A stretch of DNA of 16,268 nucleotides from Austwickia sp040006675 (GTDB lineage Bacteria; Actinomycetota; Actinomycetes; Actinomycetales; Dermatophilaceae). Location: assembly GCA_040006675.1 (NCBI GenBank), contig JBDTWM010000063.1:1-16268 (forward strand), read 5' to 3'. Positions 1 through 7,975 of the stretch are shown here, one piece after another; the first letter of the stretch is position 1, and every line of letters begins with the position of its first letter. The notes beneath the pieces were generated by a model that had not been told where the DNA came from, ran no database searches, and saw only the letters and a list, made by a program, of their open reading frames with translations. A program made the translations under genes and the position numbers.

Positions 1-36
1 CGCTATCGGCGGTGGGCGCTCTTGGAGGTCGGCTAA

Positions 37-561
37 TCAAAGGATACGCAGCATCCGGGTGTTGCCGAGAGTGTTCGGCTTGACCCGCTCCAGGTCGAGG
101 AACTCGGCCACGCCTTCGTCGTAACTACGCAGCAGCTGGGCATACACGGCCGGTTCTACCGCCTGGCCGTCGATCGCCGCGAAACCGTGCTCGGCGAAAA
201 AAGTGGTTTCGAACGTCAGGCAGAACACCCGCGCCACTCCCAGTGCCCGCGCGTCGTCCAGAAGTCGCTCCACGAGCGCCCCGCCCACCCCGCGCCCGAC
301 GGCCGCGGCGGCCACCGCCAGGGTGCGGATCTCCGCCAGGTCCTCCCACATCACGTGCAGCGCCCCGCAGCCGAGCAGGTCGCCCGTCATCGCGTCCTTG
401 GCGATCCTGAGTTCCGGCACGGCCTCGTAGTACGTCACCGCGTCCTTACTGATCAGGACGCGTTGTTCGGCGTACGGTGCGACGAGCTCGCGGATACCCG
501 GGATGTCGCGTGTCGTCGCGGGCTGCACGACGAGGCCCCCGGGGGGCGGGGCCGTGTCCAT
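37..561 (-). CDS. argA: Amino-acid N-acetyltransferase (N-acetylglutamate synthase, ArgA type)
   Basis: A 174-residue GNAT-fold acetyltransferase predicted to acetylate L-glutamate from acetyl-CoA, the first step of arginine synthesis in the cytoplasm. It closely resembles, from memory, the short single-domain ArgA of mycobacteria. Shared stretches are LLGCGALHVMWEDLAEIRT (about residues 62-80), the acetyl-CoA loop GRGVGGALVERLL (about 89-101), VFCLTFETTFFAEHGF (about 112-127) and the C-terminal VKPNTLGNTRMLRIL. It lacks the amino-acid-kinase domain of E. coli ArgA, as is normal for this family. The ATG at 559-561 is preceded by CAGTCT, six bases and then the start, with only a weak purine stretch, so translation may be leaderless. 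It is divergent from znuA across 95 bp, and no other arginine gene lies nearby. Family assignment is firm; strict glutamate specificity is inferred from the mycobacterial relative. Confidence 0.87.
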   Translation of the reverse strand: MDTAPPPGGLVVQPATTRDIPGIRELVAPYAEQRVLISKDAVTYYEAVPELRIAKDAMTGDLLGCGALHVMWEDLAEIRTLAVAAAAVGRGVGGALVERLLDDARALGVARVFCLTFETTFFAEHGFAAIDGQAVEPAVYAQLLRSYDEGVAEFLDLERVKPNTLGNTRMLRIL

Positions 562-584
562 GACCCCAGACTGCCATCCCGGCA

Positions 585-605
585 GACCACCCGTCAGCGG
601 TGGTC
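585..605. repeat. Perfect 7-bp inverted repeat in the argA/znuA intergenic region
   Basis: GACCACC (585-591) and GGTGGTC (599-605) are exact reverse complements separated by 7 bases. A second, shorter inverted pair, CTGCC/GGCAG, lies at 571-585 and abuts the first arm. The location between divergent genes fits an operator or an RNA hairpin in the argA or znuA leader. The bound factor, if any, is unknown. Confidence 0.45.
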
Positions 606-621
606 GGGGCCCGCACGCAGA

Positions 622-636
622 TGACCATGAATCTCA
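622..636. promoter_or_regulatory. Candidate Zur operator upstream of znuA
   Basis: TGACCATGAATCTCA has the 7-1-7 layout of Fur-family sites and ends in TGA...TCA. It agrees at 11 of 15 positions with the actinobacterial Zur consensus as I remember it (TGAAAATGATTTTCA). It sits 8 to 22 bases upstream of the likely znuA -10 hexamer, where a bound repressor would block RNA polymerase. Placement in front of a zinc importer makes zinc-dependent repression the natural reading. Binding is inferred, not shown. Confidence 0.6.
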
Positions 637-643
637 ATCCGGG

Positions 644-649
644 TAGCGT
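644..649 (+). promoter_or_regulatory. Probable -10 hexamer of znuA
   Basis: TAGCGT matches the actinobacterial TANNNT -10 pattern. It ends 7 bases before the znuA ATG, and no Shine-Dalgarno sequence lies between, so transcription probably starts at or one base before the start codon and gives a leaderless mRNA. No clear -35 was found. Confidence 0.5.
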
Positions 650-656
650 CGCCACC

Positions 657-1586
657 ATGCATCGCCGCGTCGCCGCCCTCCTCCTCGCCTCTGGCGCCTG
701 CCTCTCCCTCGCACTCACCGCCTGCGGCACCTCCGCATCCTCCGGCGACTCCTCGGGGCCGGGAAGCGGCGAGAAGCTCCAGGTCGTTGCCGCGTTCTAC
801 CCGCTGGAGTACGCGGTCGAGCGCGTCGGCGGCGACGCCGTGTCGGTGACCAATCTGACCCGCGCGGGGGTGGAACCGCACGACCTCGAGCTCACCCCGC
901 AGGCTGTCGCCAAGGTCAGCAGCGCCCGTCTCGCGGCCTACCTGAAAGGCTTTCAGCCCGCGCTCGACCAGGCCATCGCCGACCAGGCAGCGACCACGGC
1001 GTACGACGTGAGCGCCGACGCCGACCTGACCTTGACCGGCGCGCAGGACGGCCTCGGCACGCAGACCAAGGACCCGCACTTCTGGCTCGATCCGATCCGT
1101 TACGGCAAGGTCGTCACGGCCCTCGGCGCCAAGCTCGGGGAGATCGACGCTGCACACAAGGCCGATTACGTGAGGAATGCCGCGGCCTTCGTCGACGAAC
1201 TCGACGCCCTCGACCAGGAGCTGTCGAGAGGGCTCGCGCACTGCGCGAACCGCACCCTGGTCACCAGCCACGCCGCGTTCGGCTACCTGGGTGAGCGCTA
1301 CCAGCTGACGGAGCACGCGATCGGGGGGCTGTCTCCGGACCAGGAGCCCGAGGCGGCCAAGCTCGCCCAGATCGCGACGTACGTCAAAGACCAGGGGATC
1401 ACGACCATTTATACCGAGACGCTGGTGAGCCCCGCGGTGGCACAGACGGTCGCCAGGGAGAGCGGCGCGACCACGGCGGTGCTCGATCCGATCGAAGGCC
1501 TTTCCGACGCGTCGGCAGGCACGAACTACGGTGAGATCATGCGCGCCAACCTCGCGACCCTGAAGAAGGGTCAGACGTGCTCGTGA
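657..1586 (+). CDS. znuA: Zinc ABC transporter substrate-binding lipoprotein
   Basis: A 309-residue cluster A-I metal-binding lipoprotein that would capture Zn2+ outside the membrane and deliver it to ZnuB. The start at 657 gives a lipoprotein signal with an arginine-containing N-terminus, a hydrophobic core and the lipobox LTAC (residues 20-23, Cys23 lipidated). In-frame starts further upstream would run through the Zur site and -10 hexamer and spoil the signal peptide. Likely metal ligands are His75 (EPHDLE), His141 (DPHFWLDP) and His205 (TSHAAFGYL), with an acidic fourth ligand in LDPIEG (Asp277 or Glu280). The His-rich loop seen in many zinc-specific members is absent; residues 118-138 are acidic and Gly/Thr-rich. 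The stop overlaps the znuC start by 10 bp. Manganese rather than zinc is possible, but the Zur-like site and overall resemblance favour zinc. Confidence 0.88.
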   Translation: MHRRVAALLLASGACLSLALTACGTSASSGDSSGPGSGEKLQVVAAFYPLEYAVERVGGDAVSVTNLTRAGVEPHDLELTPQAVAKVSSARLAAYLKGFQPALDQAIADQAATTAYDVSADADLTLTGAQDGLGTQTKDPHFWLDPIRYGKVVTALGAKLGEIDAAHKADYVRNAAAFVDELDALDQELSRGLAHCANRTLVTSHAAFGYLGERYQLTEHAIGGLSPDQEPEAAKLAQIATYVKDQGITTIYTETLVSPAVAQTVARESGATTAVLDPIEGLSDASAGTNYGEIMRANLATLKKGQTCS

Positions 1587-2443
1587 GGGCTCCCCTGAGC
1601 ACGGCCACCGAAGCCTCCCGGACCGCGATGACCCGCGACCCCGTCATCTCGTTGCGCGACGCATCCTTCGGGTACGGCGGTAGCGCGGTCGTCCGCGGCA
1701 TCACCCTCGAGGTCGCCCGCGGGGACTCGCTGGCCGTCCTCGGCGCCAACGGTGGAGGCAAGTCGACGCTCGTCAAGGGACTGCTCGGCCTCAACGAGCA
1801 GCTCAGCGGCGACGTCCGCGTCCTCGGCGAGCCGCTCGGCCGCCTCAAGGGCCGGGGCCGCGTCGGCTACGTGCCGCAGCGACACACGTTGTCCACGTCG
1901 GTGGTGGCGACCGTGGGCGAGGTGGTCGCCATCGGTCGCCTGCCCCGCCTGGGGCCGTTCGGGCGGATGCGAGCCCCCGACCGCGCGATCGTCGCGGACG
2001 CGCTCGAGGTCGTGGGCCTCGGCGGCCTGCAGCGGGCCGACGTCACCCACTTGTCCGGAGGACAGCAGCGTCGGGTCCTCGTCGCCCGCGCCCTCGCGGC
2101 CGAGCCGGAGGTGCTCGTGATGGACGAGCCCACCGCGGGCGTCGACGAGGAGAACCAGCTGCTCATCGCGCGCGCCATGATTCATCTCGCCGGAGCGGGC
2201 GTCACCCTGCTCACGGTCACTCACGAACTGGACGCGCTGTCCGGGGCGGTCGACCGGGTCATCGTGGTGGACGGCGGGCGCATCGTCTTCGACGGCGCGC
2301 CGGGGGACCTGGCCAGGCGTCCCGACCGCCTCCACCTGTGCGACCACCACGAGGAGGACGACGCGCCCGAGCCACACGAGATTCCACGTTCCGGGGTCCC
2401 GCTGCGCGACGTACGCCTGCCGCTCGGAGACGCTCATGCCTGA
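1577..2443 (+). CDS. znuC: Zinc ABC transporter ATP-binding protein
   Basis: A 288-residue cytoplasmic ATPase that powers the importer. It shows Walker A GANGGGKST (56-64), the Q-loop glutamine (101), the signature LSGGQ (159-163), Walker B VLVMDEP (about 179-185) and the H-loop VTHE (His216). The GTG at 1577 is chosen because GAAGGG at 1565-1570 is a good ribosome site 6 bases upstream; the alternative ATG at 1628 has none. The gene overlaps znuA by 10 bp and znuB by 8 bp, which implies coupled translation. The C-terminal tail contains a His/Cys/acidic cluster, HLCDHHEEDDAPEPHE (about 253-268), which could bind metal. The family is certain; zinc as substrate follows from the operon. Confidence 0.92.
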   Translation: MLVRAPLSTATEASRTAMTRDPVISLRDASFGYGGSAVVRGITLEVARGDSLAVLGANGGGKSTLVKGLLGLNEQLSGDVRVLGEPLGRLKGRGRVGYVPQRHTLSTSVVATVGEVVAIGRLPRLGPFGRMRAPDRAIVADALEVVGLGGLQRADVTHLSGGQQRRVLVARALAAEPEVLVMDEPTAGVDEENQLLIARAMIHLAGAGVTLLTVTHELDALSGAVDRVIVVDGGRIVFDGAPGDLARRPDRLHLCDHHEEDDAPEPHEIPRSGVPLRDVRLPLGDAHA

Positions 2444-3275
2444 CGTGTTGCAGTACGACTTCATGCAGCGCGCCTTGGTCGCGGCGCTGCTCGTCGGCTG
2501 CGCCGCGCCGCTCGTCGGGGTGTTTCTCGTGCAGCGGCGCCTCTCGCTCATCGGCGACGGAATGGGGCACGTGGCTCTGGCGGGCGTCGCGATCGGCGTG
2601 CTGACCGGTCATGAGCCGGTGTTCACCGCCCTCGTCGTGGCCGTCGCGTGCGCCGTCGCGATCGAGCTGGTCCGCGCCGGGGGGCGGACCAGCGGCGACG
2701 TCGCGCTGGCGATCATGTTCTACGGGGGGATCGCGCTCGGCGTCGTGTTGATGTCGCGCGCCCCGTCCAGCGGCTCCACCCTCACCGCCTACTTGTTCGG
2801 CGCGATCACCACCACCAGCCCCACGGACCTTGCGGTGTTCGCGGTCCTCGCCGCCGTCGTCCTCACCACGACTCTCGCGTTGCGACCGACGCTGTTCGCG
2901 GTGGCCAACGACGAGGAGTACTGCCGCGCCGTCGGCATCCCCGTCACCGCACTCAACCTCATCCTCGCCATCTTGACCGCGGTGACCGTCGTGCTCTCGA
3001 TGCGCGTCGTGGGGTTGCTGCTGATCAGTGCCCTCATGATCGTGCCCAACGCCCTGAGTCAGCTCGTGGCTCGCAGCTTCGCCTCGGGGATGGCCATCGC
3101 CACGGCCCTGGGGGTGGCGTGCGCGCTCGGCGGGGTCGCCGGGTCCTACTACTTGAACACCCCCTCCGGCGCGTCGATCGTGGTGCTCGCGGTGGCCCTG
3201 TTCGGGATCGTGGCCACGGTGACGTACGTGCGGGACTGGGCACGTCGGGGCAGACGCGGGGCGGCGGTGAGGTAA
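2436..3275 (+). CDS. znuB: Zinc ABC transporter permease
   Basis: A 279-residue integral membrane permease of the ABC-3 (ZnuB/MntB) family that forms the zinc pathway with ZnuC. Roughly eight hydrophobic segments are spread along the protein, and the tail is basic (RDWARRGRRGAAVR). The N-terminal block with FLVQRRLSLIGDGMGHVALAG (about 30-50) is characteristic of the family, as is the AVGIPVTALN cytoplasmic loop (about 165-174), which probably contacts ZnuC. The ATG at 2436 lies 5 bases after GGAGA (2426-2430) and overlaps the znuC stop by 8 bp. No strong hairpin was found in the 131 bp before the cupin gene, so where the operon ends is unclear. Confidence 0.92.
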   Translation: MPDVLQYDFMQRALVAALLVGCAAPLVGVFLVQRRLSLIGDGMGHVALAGVAIGVLTGHEPVFTALVVAVACAVAIELVRAGGRTSGDVALAIMFYGGIALGVVLMSRAPSSGSTLTAYLFGAITTTSPTDLAVFAVLAAVVLTTTLALRPTLFAVANDEEYCRAVGIPVTALNLILAILTAVTVVLSMRVVGLLLISALMIVPNALSQLVARSFASGMAIATALGVACALGGVAGSYYLNTPSGASIVVLAVALFGIVATVTYVRDWARRGRRGAAVR

Positions 3276-3332
3276 GTGTGTCCGCGCGTCGCGTCACGCA
3301 CCCGCGGCGCGGTGGAGGAGGCGTTGAGGGTC

Positions 3333-3378
3333 GTGCACGGGTTCGTGTCTGCCCAAGCTGTGCACGCGGTTCGGGCAG
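3333..3378. repeat. Direct and inverted repeats upstream of the cupin gene
   Basis: GTGCACG followed within two bases by GTTCG occurs twice in direct orientation (3333-3345 and 3360-3372), 27 bp apart. CTGCCC (3349-3354) and GGGCAG (3373-3378) form an inverted pair across the second copy. The cluster ends 16 bases before the probable -10 hexamer, which fits an activator or repressor site. The factor is unknown. Confidence 0.4.
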
Positions 3379-3394
3379 GATCGTCCGCGGCAGC

Positions 3395-3400
3395 TACGGT
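3395..3400 (+). promoter_or_regulatory. Probable -10 hexamer of the cupin gene
   Basis: TACGGT is an exact TANNNT match ending 6 bases before the ATG at 3407. With the usual distance from -10 to the transcription start, the first transcribed base would be the A of the start codon, giving a leaderless mRNA. No Shine-Dalgarno sequence is present. Confidence 0.55.
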
Positions 3401-3406
3401 GGCGCC

Positions 3407-3757
3407 ATGCCGAAGACCACGCCTGTCAGCCAATCCGCCGCCTCCTTGACCGTCCTCGCGGACCTGCCGGTGACCAAGGAGGCGACCACCTCTCGCGTTC
3501 TGCTGAACAACCCGCTGATGCGCGTGGTGACCTTCGCCTTCGATGCCGGGCAGGTGCTCACCGAGCACTCCTCGCCACGGGCGGTCGCCTGCACGCTCCT
3601 CGACGGGACCTTGCGGTGCACGGTGGAGGGCACCTCGTACGACATGGTGGCGGGAGACCTGGTGTACCTGGCGCCCGGCGCCCGGCACGTCGTCGAGGCG
3701 ACCTCGTTGTGCCACCTGCAGCTCGTGATGGTCGACCCGGAGGTCGCGGGCGCCTGA
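3407..3757 (+). CDS. Small single-domain cupin protein
   Basis: A 116-residue protein with one cupin beta-barrel from about residue 36 to 110. The second cupin motif is clear (GDLVYLAPGARHVVEA, 83-98, with His94). The first motif is degenerate: it keeps one histidine (TEHSS, His54), while the usual second histidine and the glutamate are not recognisable, so metal binding may be altered or lost. The start follows from the cupin fold length and the -10 hexamer 6 bases upstream; the same reading frame stays open far upstream through znuB, but that part is not protein-like. The gene stands alone after the zinc operon. It could bind a small ligand or metal, but no substrate can be deduced. The stop codon lies inside the first unit of a short tandem repeat. 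Confidence 0.75.
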   Translation: MPKTTPVSQSAASLTVLADLPVTKEATTSRVLLNNPLMRVVTFAFDAGQVLTEHSSPRAVACTLLDGTLRCTVEGTSYDMVAGDLVYLAPGARHVVEATSLCHLQLVMVDPEVAGA

Positions 3758-3831
3758 TGGTCACCCGCGCCTGATACCACCTGCGCCTGGTGATCCTCGG
3801 CGCCTGGCGATCCCCGCGCTTGATAGTCCCA
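3750..3831. repeat. Five-unit degenerate tandem repeat of about 16-17 bp
   Basis: Five consecutive units begin GCGCCTG or GCGCTTG: 3750-3766, 3767-3782, 3783-3799, 3800-3815 and 3816-3831, alternating mostly between 16 and 17 bp, with a remnant from 3832. The first unit contains the cupin stop codon. The array lies between the cupin gene and its terminator hairpin. A further copy of the unit, on the same strand, occurs at 4239-4255 beyond the SMR gene. Confidence 0.7.
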
Positions 3832-3848
3832 GCACCGGACGCGACGAC

Positions 3849-3880
3849 GGCCGGATCACCCCGGTGGGGGTGATCCGGCC
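3849..3880. terminator. Perfect 14-bp hairpin between convergent genes
   Basis: Arms 3849-3862 and 3867-3880 are exact reverse complements, GGCCGGATCACCCC against GGGGTGATCCGGCC, around the tetraloop GGTG. It lies between the ends of the cupin (+) and SMR (-) genes, so it can serve both strands. There is no T-run on either side, as is common for actinobacterial hairpin terminators. Confidence 0.85.
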
Positions 3881-3897
3881 GCACGTGCTCGGCCGGC

Positions 3898-4218
3898 TCA
3901 GTGGAACAGCTTGAGCCCGACGATCCCGCTCACGATCAACGCGATGCACACCAACCGCGCGGCCGTCGCCGACTCCCCGAGCACGAGGATCCCGAAGGCG
4001 GCCGTCACCACCACGCCCGTGCCCGTCCACACCGCGTAGCCCGTGCCCACCGGGATGGTGCGCAGGGCGTAGCTGAGGCCGCCCATCGAGATGAGCACCC
4101 CGACCGCGAACGCGGCCAGCGGAAGGGGGCGGCGCCACCAACCGTCCTGGGCCACGGCGGTGGCCCACATGGTCTCGAACAACCCGGACACGATCAAGAC
4201 GATCCAGCTCGTCGTCAC
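3898..4218 (-). CDS. gdx: SMR-family guanidinium exporter (Gdx/SugE type)
   Basis: A 106-residue small multidrug resistance protein with four membrane helices that works as an antiparallel dimer exchanging substrate for protons. The essential membrane glutamate is Glu15, in GLFETMWA. The stretch VGTGYAVWTGTGVV and the ending GIVGLKLFH match the SugE/Gdx subgroup, which exports guanidinium, rather than the EmrE quaternary-amine subgroup. The start is GTG at 4218-4216, with GGGAG (4225-4229) 6 bases upstream. The gene begins 54 bp after clpC on the same strand and may be co-transcribed with it. That gap is too short for a guanidine-I riboswitch, and I could not fit the class II or III patterns. 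Subgroup assignment is by motif only. Confidence 0.85.
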   Translation of the reverse strand: MTTSWIVLIVSGLFETMWATAVAQDGWWRRPLPLAAFAVGVLISMGGLSYALRTIPVGTGYAVWTGTGVVVTAAFGILVLGESATAARLVCIALIVSGIVGLKLFH

Positions 4219-4238
4219 GGCTGACTCCCGCGCCGGAT

Positions 4239-4255
4239 GCGCCTGGTGACCACCC
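4239..4255. repeat. Dispersed copy of the 16-17 bp repeat unit
   Basis: The first 11 bases, GCGCCTGGTGA, are identical to the start of the third unit of the array at 3750-3831, and the rest is similar to the first unit (...CACCC). It lies in the 54-bp gap between clpC and the SMR gene. SMR and its terminator are therefore bracketed by copies of the same motif in the same orientation. Confidence 0.5.
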
Positions 4256-4272
4256 CCGTGCCCGTCCGGGAC

Positions 4273-6846
<2,574 letters not shown>

Positions 6847-6877
6847 GAAACCCGCTCCTGCCTCTCGAGTTACCTCG

Positions 6878-6883
6878 ATGGTA
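6878..6883 (-). promoter_or_regulatory. Candidate -10 hexamer of clpC
   Basis: On the minus strand TACCAT fits TANNNT. A start about 7 bases downstream would give a leader of roughly 25 nt carrying the ribosome site at 6855-6859. No CGC-N5-GCG ClgR-type site was found nearby, so the regulator is unknown. Confidence 0.35.
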
Positions 6884-6932
6884 TCGGTGCCCCGTCGCGG
6901 CCCCTCCCCCGCGAATCCCGCGCGGTCAGACG

Positions 6933-7003
6933 GAGAGCCTCTCTGAGAACTCTCAACGCCCCCGGTCGGCCGGGGATTCCATCGCCTGAGCCCTCCGGGC
7001 TCA
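6933..7003. other. Cluster of short inverted repeats in the clpC/sseA intergenic region
   Basis: Three overlapping small palindromes made of GAGA/TCTC blocks lie at 6933-6943, 6940-6948 and 6945-6954. A hairpin CCCCGG-TCGG-CCGGGG follows at 6960-6975, and TGAGCCC-TCC-GGGCTCA at 6987-7003. The 253-bp region between these divergent genes holds no credible ORF. These may be operators or leader-RNA structures for clpC if it has a distal promoter. Confidence 0.4.
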
Positions 7004-7087
7004 CGACACGCCGACCTGCCCATCCGTACCGGCTCACCTCGCCCCCGCCTGCCCGTTCACCACAGGTGCGATGAGGCCGACGTGTGG

Positions 7088-7093
7088 CAGCAT
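7088..7093 (+). promoter_or_regulatory. Candidate -10 hexamer of sseA
   Basis: CAGCAT keeps the A and final T of the TANNNT pattern and ends 6 bases before the GTG at 7100, the same spacing as in front of the cupin gene. It is a weak match taken alone and gains weight from the pattern shared by other first genes in the window. Confidence 0.35.
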
Positions 7094-7099
7094 GCGGGC

Positions 7100-7960
7100 G
7101 TGAGCGCCGCCTACCCGCCCCTGATCATCGACCCCGCGCACCCGGTGGTGGACGTCCACTGGCTCGCCACCCGACTGGGGGCGCCCGGGCTGGTCGTGCT
7201 CGACGCGAGCATCCCGCCCCACGGGCCACAGCCCGTTCGGATCCCCACGGCGCGGCGGTTTGACCTGGAGGGACCGCTGTCGGACCAGAGCGCGGCCCTG
7301 CCGCACACGATGATCTCGCCCGGGCAGTTCCAGACCCAGGCGCGGCGGCTCGGGGCGCGCGAGGGCGGGGCGGTGGTGGTGTACGACACCGCGCAGCTTT
7401 TTTCGGCGCCGCGGGCGTGGTGGATGTTCGTGGCGATGGGATACGAGCAGGTGGCCGTGCTCGACGGAGGGCTCGCCGGGTGGACCGCGACGGGGCGTGA
7501 GCTCTCAGCGTGGGATCCGGACGACGCGACACGCGACGCCGGCGGAGACCTCGTGGCCCGCCCCCGCGACGGCCTCATCGTGGACGCCGACCGCGTAGCG
7601 GAGGCGCTGGCCGGCGGCGAGGCGACGGTGATCGACGCGCGCTCGGCGGCGCGTTTCGCGGGAGCGACGGGCGAACCGCGGCCCGGGATGCGTTCCGGCC
7701 ACATGCCGGGCGCACGCCACCTGTTCTTCGGCGATGTTCAGGCTGAGGGCCGGATGCGGCCCGCGGGGGAGTTGCGCGATCTGATCGACGCCGCCGCCGA
7801 CGGCCGGGACCGTCTCGTGTTCTCGTGCGGGTCCGGCCTCACGGCGTGCGTGGACGCGCTGGCGGCGCGACTGGCGGGCTATGCGCACATCGCCGTCTAC
7901 GACGGGAGCTGGTCGCAGTGGGGCGCCGCCGGTTCCGGCCGCCCCGTCGTCACGGGCTGA
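7100..7960 (+). CDS. sseA: 3-mercaptopyruvate/thiosulfate sulfurtransferase (two rhodanese domains)
   Basis: A 286-residue cytoplasmic enzyme that moves a sulfur atom from a donor onto a catalytic cysteine and then to an acceptor such as cyanide or a thiol. Two rhodanese domains are visible: an inactive N-terminal one (about 15-140) and an active C-terminal one (about 158-284). The C-terminal loop CGSGLTA holds the nucleophile Cys243. This loop resembles the CGSGVTA of mercaptopyruvate sulfurtransferases rather than the CRKGVT type of thiosulfate-specific rhodaneses. GTG 7100 is preferred because of the hexamer 6 bases before it. GTG 7082 is the alternative, adds six residues and has GAGG 5 bases upstream. 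The gene converges on the esterase with only 15 bp between the stops, which leaves no room for a separate terminator. Confidence 0.85.
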   Translation: MSAAYPPLIIDPAHPVVDVHWLATRLGAPGLVVLDASIPPHGPQPVRIPTARRFDLEGPLSDQSAALPHTMISPGQFQTQARRLGAREGGAVVVYDTAQLFSAPRAWWMFVAMGYEQVAVLDGGLAGWTATGRELSAWDPDDATRDAGGDLVARPRDGLIVDADRVAEALAGGEATVIDARSAARFAGATGEPRPGMRSGHMPGARHLFFGDVQAEGRMRPAGELRDLIDAAADGRDRLVFSCGSGLTACVDALAARLAGYAHIAVYDGSWSQWGAAGSGRPVVTG

Positions 7961-7975
7961 CGCCGCCCACGGCTC

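Noticed and set aside
2648..3406. Open frame running through znuB into the cupin gene
   Set aside because: It overlaps the well-supported znuB in another frame and is Arg/Gly-rich without any family resemblance; only the part from 3407 is protein-like.
3750..3831. CRISPR array
   Set aside because: Units are contiguous, degenerate and only 16-17 bp, with no spacers and no cas genes.
4219..4272. Guanidine riboswitch ahead of the SMR gene
   Set aside because: The 54-bp gap is too short for the guanidine-I class, and the conserved elements of classes II and III could not be matched; a CCGGACG start alone is not enough.
6847..7099. ClgR operator for clpC
   Set aside because: No CGC-N5-GCG arrangement; the closest pair (6910-6922) has a 7-base spacer.
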